From contig JAZQQT010000105.1 in the NCBI GenBank assembly GCA_045629205.1, forward strand, positions 1 through 6,384: a stretch of 6,384 nucleotides of DNA, read 5' to 3'. The position numbers and the translations under genes were made by a program. Position 1 is the stretch's first letter. Each line of letters starts with the position of its first letter. This DNA comes from JAZQLP01 sp045629205 (GTDB lineage Bacteria; Bacillota; Clostridia; Oscillospirales; UBA644). This document shows, in pieces, positions 1-4,691 of this stretch. Below the pieces are notes generated by a model, which was not told the DNA's origin, ran no database searches, and was given only the letters and a program-made list of their open reading frames with translations.

Positions 1-2090
1 ACTCTCGAATCTTCTTTAAGGAAGAAACTTCCGTTTGCGGCGCCTTCAAACACTCCATCGAGCTGGGCGTCGAAATATTCTATGTTATTTCCGCTGGTGC
101 TTGCTTCGTATTCGTTTGTTCCGCAGGTGATGACTATGGTTTCTTCATGTCCTTTGTATATTACATACCATGCCGAATCACAGCCGTATACCACGTTATT
201 TACCCAGAAGTTAAAGCCCGGGAAGCCGCCTATGTTTATTATCGGACTTGTTGAGGCGTTGTGGACTTCTCCGTTTTCGACCATGATTCCGAGAGAAGGA
301 TATGTGTATCTCCACAGATAGGTATGCATAAACGGTTTTACATTCTTCCAGACGCTGCCGTCGGGATAAAGAGTGTTCCAGCAAAGAGCGCCGATGGCAT
401 TGTTGTTATCGTAGAAGGAATGGACTTTTGCTTTGCAGACGACATTGTTTTCGATACGGCAGTTTGTAATTCCGCCGCCGGTTATGCCGACGCCGCCGAC
501 ATTGACGACTATATTTCCGTAAACATGCTGGAAAGCGATAGTGTCGTCGAGATATATTCCGTTAGGTCTGCCGCCGTGCATTTCGTCAATAACATCGTGA
601 ACGTAATTATATCTTATTTCGTTGCTGCCCCAGTCCCATCTTCTTCCGGAATAAATCGCTCCGGCGTCGGATGTTTCTTTGCAGACGTTGTGAACGTCGT
701 TATACTCTATTACAGTTATTCCGCTGTTGAAAGCGATTGCCTCGTGAGGCGAGTTGTAAAGCTCATTGTGGGAAATAATGAAACCGATTCCGTTTGTTGT
801 GATGCCGCCGTTGTAAACCGTGTATACCTGTGACCAATCGTGAATTTTATTATTGGTAACAAGTGTCTCTGCCGGTATCTGATTTGCGATATTTCCGCCT
901 GAAACGCTTATTGCTCCGCCGCCGAGGTTATAGAACTCGTTGTTTTTTACGGTGTTGTATGAGCCGCTGAGATTGACTGTTGAAGCGGAAATACATCTGA
1001 ACAGACAGTTGCTGACGGTTATATGATTGACACCTGATGAATTGATTGCGTTGTAACGCAGATTTTCGAAGGTAAATCCGTCGAAAGTCAGATAAGCTGC
1101 ATCTTTGATTGAGACAACGCTTTCGACAAACTGACTGAAATTGACTTTTGCGCTTTCAAATCCGTCTTTGGGCCAATAATAAAGCTTGTTTGCCGCGACA
1201 TCCCAGTAATATTCTCCGGGTTCGTCGAGCTCGCAGGGAATATTGAAAACAAAGATAGTCTGATCTTTAAGGAATTTTGTGCCGACATTAAGGTTGGCTG
1301 TTCCCGGTTCAAGCGACATATTCCACAAAAAAGTGGAATTCCAGTCTATTTCGGGATATCCGTATCCTCTTATATTTGTTTCATTCGCCCATAACTCGGC
1401 TTTTTCTTCGGGGAAGAGGACCGTGGTCCCTTCTTTCGCGCCGTCGGGCATATCCGCATGATAATAGACGCCGTTTGGCCATCTCGCAACGGTCTGAAGC
1501 TCGTTGTTGACATAAAGCGACTGTCTGTATTTGCCTGCTCCCCAGCCGCCTCCGTAAACCGTGCTGTCGTCGGCATCCCAGATTCCGGCAGCCGCGAGGT
1601 CGATTTCGAGGACGTTTGCTTTCGCTTCGTCTGTTTGCAGTAACGCTTTGAATTCATCGTTCGCGGGCTTGAAATCGGAAGGATTGAGGCTTACGCCGCC
1701 GTCAAATATGACTTCTGCGCCGTCCGCCGCCGCGTAAACGATTGGCTTTCCTTCTTCGCCGCTGTCTTCCGCCGTTAAATCGGTCTGCGTTGTGACTTTA
1801 TATGTTCCCGCCGCGAATTCGACTTTTATTCCGCCTTCGGGAAGTCCGTTCGCGGTTTTGTATTCGCGCACTTTGGCGACCGCGCCGCCGAGAGTGGCGA
1901 GAGGCAATTCTTTCGTTCCTTCGTTTTCGTCGCTTCCGTCAACGGCGACGTAGAATGTTTTGCCGAAATCTTTTACTTCCTGCTGTTCTTGGGGATCCTT
2001 CGGCTGCTCGGGGTCTTTTTCGGTATTGCATGCCGAGAAAAGACAAAGCGTCATAACAAAAATGAGAAGCAATGCGATAAAACGTTTCAT
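1..2090 (-). CDS. Beta-helix surface lipoprotein, GH141-like, third copy (3' end cut by window)
   Basis: Reading the minus strand from ATG at 2090 gives 696 uninterrupted codons to the window edge. By comparison with the middle copy, only about 20 codons including the stop are missing (predicted about 716 aa). The start is fixed by AAGGAG 8 bases upstream and by identity to the middle copy's start. Residues 1-21 are a lipoprotein signal (K2-R3, hydrophobic core, LFSAC with Cys21), followed by an acidic Pro/Gln-rich tether to about 44. Residues 46-73 carry the beta-helix cap (FYVAVDGSDENEGT...PLATL). About 188-307 form the inserted domain (YRQSLYVNNE...PGEYYWDV...LYYWP). Asn-ladder rungs follow from about 335 to 550. 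The motifs DAGAIYSGRRWDWG (475-488) and IYLDDT (512-517) are intact. The insert is shorter than in its neighbours, and residues 537-680 are strongly diverged. A carbohydrate-active role is inferred from family resemblance. The substrate is unknown, and a non-catalytic binding role is possible. Confidence 0.88.
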   Translation of the reverse strand, partial: MKRFIALLLIFVMTLCLFSACNTEKDPEQPKDPQEQQEVKDFGKTFYVAVDGSDENEGTKELPLATLGGAVAKVREYKTANGLPEGGIKVEFAAGTYKVTTQTDLTAEDSGEEGKPIVYAAADGAEVIFDGGVSLNPSDFKPANDEFKALLQTDEAKANVLEIDLAAAGIWDADDSTVYGGGWGAGKYRQSLYVNNELQTVARWPNGVYYHADMPDGAKEGTTVLFPEEKAELWANETNIRGYGYPEIDWNSTFLWNMSLEPGTANLNVGTKFLKDQTIFVFNIPCELDEPGEYYWDVAANKLYYWPKDGFESAKVNFSQFVESVVSIKDAAYLTFDGFTFENLRYNAINSSGVNHITVSNCLFRCISASTVNLSGSYNTVKNNEFYNLGGGAISVSGGNIANQIPAETLVTNNKIHDWSQVYTVYNGGITTNGIGFIISHNELYNSPHEAIAFNSGITVIEYNDVHNVCKETSDAGAIYSGRRWDWGSNEIRYNYVHDVIDEMHGGRPNGIYLDDTIAFQHVYGNIVVNVGGVGITGGGITNCRIENNVVCKAKVHSFYDNNNAIGALCWNTLYPDGSVWKNVKPFMHTYLWRYTYPSLGIMVENGEVHNASTSPIINIGGFPGFNFWVNNVVYGCDSAWYVIYKGHEETIVITCGTNEYEASTSGNNIEYFDAQLDGVFEGAANGSFFLKEDSR

Positions 2091-2136
2091 AATGCAAACT
2101 CCTTTTTTATTTTCGGATTGATAATATCATATTTCA
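1680..2136 (-). repeat. Direct repeat, 5' module (leader plus residues 1-137), copy in the third gene
   Basis: This 457-bp segment matches 4009..4465 without any gap. The 46 leader bases (2091..2136 against 4420..4465) are identical. The encoded 137 residues differ at 8 positions by my count, and most third codon positions agree as well. It covers the -10 box, ribosome binding site, signal peptide, tether and helix cap. The upstream edge of the identity falls inside the promoter spacer. Confidence 0.9.
2099..2104 (-). promoter_or_regulatory. Ribosome binding site of the third copy
   Basis: AAGGAG on the minus strand, within an A-rich run, lies 8 bases before ATG at 2090. This is a strong Gram-positive Shine-Dalgarno sequence. 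It fixes the start of a gene whose stop is outside the window. Confidence 0.9.
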
Positions 2137-2149
2137 GATAAAAAATCAA
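2121..2149 (-). promoter_or_regulatory. SigA-type promoter of the third copy, extended -10
   Basis: On the minus strand, TTGATT (2149..2144) is followed by a 17-base spacer and TATTAT (2126..2121). TG stands one base before the -10, giving an extended -10 (TGATATTAT). Transcription would start near 2114, leaving a 24-base leader before the ATG. The -35 box lies 6 bases after the upstream gene's terminator stem. The -10 and leader are identical in the second copy. I saw no operator or riboswitch-like structure. Confidence 0.75.
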
Positions 2150-2155
2150 TAAGAA

Positions 2156-2179
2156 ACGGCAGAGATTTTTCTCTGCCGT
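2156..2179 (-). terminator. Hairpin terminator after the second copy
   Basis: There is a perfect 10-bp inverted repeat (ACGGCAGAGA / TCTCTGCCGT) with a 4-base loop, 14 bases after the TAA at 2194. In gene direction it is followed by TTCTTATTGATTTTTT, a U-rich but interrupted tract. That tract overlaps the -35 box of the next gene. It is probably an intrinsic terminator insulating the next promoter. Confidence 0.65.
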
Positions 2180-2193
2180 GATTTTTGTAACTC

Positions 2194-2313
2194 TTATTTC
2201 TGAACTCCGATAAGGCTGTAATCCCACTTTTCAAATCCGATGATATCTCTGTAAACTCTCGAATCTTCTTTAAGGAAGAAGTTGCCGTTTGCGGGATCGA
2301 CGAAGACGTCTTC
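2194..2313 (-). repeat. Direct repeat, 3' module (last 39 codons plus stop), copy in the second gene
   Basis: Matches 4572..4691 without gaps. The 39 encoded residues (EDVFVDPANGNFFLKEDS... to the end) differ only at the third residue from the end (V against P). The related end of the third gene begins at position 1 of the window, where bases 1..26 are identical to 2255..2280. Confidence 0.88.
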
Positions 2314-4419
2314 AATACCGACGGTGTATTCGATATTGTCGGCTGATTTTCCGAACAGATATGCCGAATAGACCATACCGGGTGACGCCGGGTCGGAATC
2401 GTCTTCGTTATTGTTGAGATCAAGATATTTGTTTCTGTTGAAGATATACATCTTTCTTTCCGAAAGGGCGGTTTTGCCGTTGTTATATCCTATATTGCCG
2501 TAAAAATTCGCGTATGCCGGAGGAGCGGGTGAATCGAGCATGTCAGCGGTTATGCCTTTTAAGGCATCAAGTTCCGTCGTGGTTCTCATTTCAAGGATAC
2601 TCAGGTATTCGGGGTGCATGTATTTCCACAAATCGGTGAGATAATTTGCACCCATATTCTGCGTCCAGAGATATCCGTCGGGATAGCTCGTAACGGTCGG
2701 ATACCATCCGTAACCTCTTCCGTCAACTCCCATACCGCTTGTGTTGACAAGGATGTTGTTATAGATCGTAAGATTACGTCCGCCGCCGAGGGCAAAAGCG
2801 TTGCCGTCTATATTTGTTATGATATTTCCGTAACAGGTTATTTTTGCGATAGTGTCGTCAAGATAAATGGCGTTTGCGTATATCTGGTCGTGAATGTAGT
2901 TGTATCTTATTACGGTGTTGCCCCAGTCCCATCTTCTTCCGGCATAGATCGCGCCTGCGTCTTTTGCCCCACCGCACATGTTGCAAATATTGTTGTATTC
3001 GATAACGGTGTTGCCGGAGTCGAACATTATCGCTTCGTGGGGAGAGTCGTAAAAATCGTTATGCGAGATGACCATTGACATTCCGCTGATTTTTATTCCG
3101 GGGTTGTTGATGGTATAGACCTGCGACCAATCGTGGAAAACGTTGTTCGTTATGATGTTTTTTGCCGGAATCTGTTTCGGGATGTCCCCTCCCGAAATCG
3201 ATATTCCGCCGCCGCCGAGACTGTAAAATTCATTGTCTTTTATCAGAATATCGGTTCCTGTCATACTTACGGTGGCAGACGAAATGCATCTGAAAACGCA
3301 GTTGCTTACGGTAATATTGTCGGAACCGGAGGCTTTTAGGGCGTTGTAACGCAGGTTTTCGAATGTAAGTCCGTCAAAGGTGACGTAATCGGTATCTGCG
3401 ATGTTTATTACCGAATCATTGAACTGGCTGAAACTGATTTTTGCCGTTTCGAAGTTCTCTTTCGGCCAGTAATACAGCTTGTTCGCCGCGACGTCCCAGT
3501 AATATTCTCCCGGCGTGTCAAGTTCGGATGGGATGTTGAAAACGTAGAAATGGCATTCGGCTCCGAGCTGACCGTAGTCGTGATTCATTGGATAACACAG
3601 CATCGGCTGTTCGGGATCGACGCCGATATCCCACACAAAGGTCGCGGACCAGTCGTAGTAGGGATATCCGTAAAATCTGATATGCTCGCCGTTTCTCCAG
3701 AGAAGCGCTTTTTCCTGAGGAATCGAAATGTAACCGTAGGAAATCCCGTCTTCGCCCGTATAGACATCCGGCGTTGCCGTTTCGGGGTCGTAATATCCTT
3801 CGTCGGGCCATCTTGCCGGGGTCTGTGTTTCGTTATTTACGTATAACGATTGTCTGTAACGGCCGGCTTCCCACGAAGCGCCGTATGCGGTGCTGTCGTC
3901 GGCATCCCATATTCCGGCGATCGCGAGGTCGATTTCGAGAACGCTTTGTTTTGCTTCATCTGAGACGAGCTTTGCCTTGAAATCGTCGTTTGCCGGCTTG
4001 AAATCTGCGGGATTGAGAGATACGCCGCCGTCGAATATTACTTCTGCGCCGTCCGCCGCCGCATATACTATTTCTTTGCCTTCTTCGCCGCTGTCTTCCG
4101 CCGTGAGGTCGGTCTGGGTTGTGACTTTATATGTTCCCGCCGCGAATTCGACTTTTATGCCGCCTTCGGGAAGACCGTTCGCGGTTTTGTATTCGCGCAC
4201 TTTGGCAACGGCGCCGCCGAGAGTGGCGAGAGGCGATTCTTTCGTTCCTTCGTTTTCGTCGCTTCCGTCAACCGCGACGTAGAATATTTTGCCGAAATCC
4301 TTTACTTCCTGCTGTTCTTCGGGATCCTTCGGCGGCTCGGGTTCTTTTTCGGTATTGCATGCCGAGAAAAGACAAGCCGTCATAACAAAAATGAGAAACA
4401 AAGCGATAAACCGTTTCAT
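2194..4419 (-). CDS. Beta-helix surface lipoprotein, GH141-like, second copy (complete)
   Basis: This is the complete member of the array, 741 aa, ending in TAA. AAGGAG lies 8 bases before the ATG. Residues 1-21 are a lipoprotein signal (K2-R3, hydrophobic stretch, LFSAC with Cys21 as the lipidated residue). Residues 22-44 are a Pro/Glu/Lys tether. Residues 46-73 form the N-terminal beta-helix cap (FYVAVDGSDENEGT, PLATL), and 83-132 continue it (LPEGG, FAAGTY, LTAEDSG). About 188-318 look like the inserted domain of GH141-type proteins (YRQSLYVNN, PARWP, PGEYYWDV, KLYYWP). Asn-ladder rungs occur near 346, 369, 391, 421, 449, 471, 502, 527 and 550. Conserved acidic candidates for an active site are D487, D498 and D521-D522. 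The tail (FFLKEDS...IGFEKWDYSLIG) is the usual closing strand of such proteins. Family knowledge suggests an extracellular glycosidase, for example a fucosidase or xylanase type. The exact activity cannot be read from the sequence. Confidence 0.93.
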   Translation of the reverse strand: MKRFIALFLIFVMTACLFSACNTEKEPEPPKDPEEQQEVKDFGKIFYVAVDGSDENEGTKESPLATLGGAVAKVREYKTANGLPEGGIKVEFAAGTYKVTTQTDLTAEDSGEEGKEIVYAAADGAEVIFDGGVSLNPADFKPANDDFKAKLVSDEAKQSVLEIDLAIAGIWDADDSTAYGASWEAGRYRQSLYVNNETQTPARWPDEGYYDPETATPDVYTGEDGISYGYISIPQEKALLWRNGEHIRFYGYPYYDWSATFVWDIGVDPEQPMLCYPMNHDYGQLGAECHFYVFNIPSELDTPGEYYWDVAANKLYYWPKENFETAKISFSQFNDSVINIADTDYVTFDGLTFENLRYNALKASGSDNITVSNCVFRCISSATVSMTGTDILIKDNEFYSLGGGGISISGGDIPKQIPAKNIITNNVFHDWSQVYTINNPGIKISGMSMVISHNDFYDSPHEAIMFDSGNTVIEYNNICNMCGGAKDAGAIYAGRRWDWGNTVIRYNYIHDQIYANAIYLDDTIAKITCYGNIITNIDGNAFALGGGRNLTIYNNILVNTSGMGVDGRGYGWYPTVTSYPDGYLWTQNMGANYLTDLWKYMHPEYLSILEMRTTTELDALKGITADMLDSPAPPAYANFYGNIGYNNGKTALSERKMYIFNRNKYLDLNNNEDDSDPASPGMVYSAYLFGKSADNIEYTVGIEDVFVDPANGNFFLKEDSRVYRDIIGFEKWDYSLIGVQK

Positions 4420-4465
4420 AATGCAAACTCCTTTTTTATTTTCGGATTGATAATATCATATTTCA
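4009..4465 (-). repeat. Direct repeat, 5' module, copy in the second gene
   Basis: Partner of 1680..2136 at a constant offset of 2329 bases. The similarity is far higher here than in the rest of the two genes, which points to recent duplication or gene conversion of the 5' module. Confidence 0.9.
4428..4433 (-). promoter_or_regulatory. Ribosome binding site of the second copy
   Basis: AAGGAG on the minus strand lies 8 bases before ATG at 4419, in the same context as in the third copy. It supports the start with the lipoprotein signal rather than any internal ATG. Confidence 0.9.
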
Positions 4466-4478
4466 AACAAAAACGCAA
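4450..4478 (-). promoter_or_regulatory. SigA-type promoter of the second copy, extended -10
   Basis: On the minus strand, TTGCGT (4478..4473), a 17-base spacer and TATTAT (4455..4450) with TG upstream form an extended -10 promoter. The predicted start is near 4443, giving a 24-base leader. The -35 box is weaker than in the third copy (TTGCGT against TTGATT), so the two genes could differ in basal strength while sharing the same -10 and leader. Confidence 0.72.
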
Positions 4479-4487
4479 TAAGAAATG

Positions 4488-4514
4488 AGCCGCAGAGAAA
4501 ATAATTCTGCGGCT
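4488..4514 (-). terminator. Hairpin terminator after the first copy
   Basis: There is a perfect 9-bp stem (AGCCGCAGA / TCTGCGGCT) with a 9-base AT-rich loop, about 57 bases after the stop of the first copy. A broken U-rich stretch follows in gene direction (CATTTCTTATTGCGTTTTTG). Its position just before the next -35 box mirrors the hairpin after the second copy, although the stem sequence differs. Efficiency is uncertain because the U-tract is interrupted. Confidence 0.55.
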
Positions 4515-4536
4515 TTTGTCTGCCTCTTTCCTTAAA

Positions 4537-4577
4537 TTCATTATTTATCAATGAAGCGGCTTTGTTATTCATTATTT
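4537..4577. repeat. Short direct and inverted repeats around the stop of the first copy
   Basis: TTCATTATTT occurs at 4537..4546 and again at 4568..4577, where it overlaps the stop codon of the first copy. The left unit is also part of a 6-bp inverted repeat (TTCATT at 4537..4542, AATGAA at 4550..4555). Function is unknown. It could be a slippage scar or a minor 3' UTR hairpin upstream of the main terminator stem. Confidence 0.4.
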
Positions 4578-4691
4578 CTGAGGTCCGATAAGGCTGTAAT
4601 CCCACTTTTCAAATCCGATGATGTCTCTGTAAACTCTCGAATCCTCTTTGAGAAAGAAATTGCCGTTCGCGGGATCGACAAACACATCTTC
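4572..4691 (-). repeat. Direct repeat, 3' module, copy in the first gene
   Basis: Partner of 2194..2313. The protein just before this block (about 40 to 60 residues) is poorly conserved between the first and second genes, so the similarity begins abruptly at the EDVF motif. Confidence 0.88.

Noticed and set aside
261..833. Long plus-strand open frame of 190 codons opposite the third copy
   Set aside because: It lies fully antisense to a clearly coding conserved protein, has no ribosome binding site, and encodes a Val/Asp-rich sequence typical of a shadow frame. A similar shadow exists at the homologous place in the second copy (2614..3078), which shows that it follows from the sense-strand sequence.
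1802..2056. Arg-rich plus-strand open frame, with a near copy at 4131..4385
   Set aside because: The two match only because they are antisense to the duplicated 5' module. There is no ribosome binding site or own promoter, and the composition is extreme (Arg/Phe). They are shadows.
4416..4541. A 41-codon minus-strand frame in the gap, whose TGA overlaps the ATG of the second copy
   Set aside because: It has no Shine-Dalgarno sequence and reads straight through the terminator hairpin and the promoter. The homologous gap before the third copy has a different hairpin and shows no comparable support. A translational coupling leader seemed tempting, but the evidence is against it.
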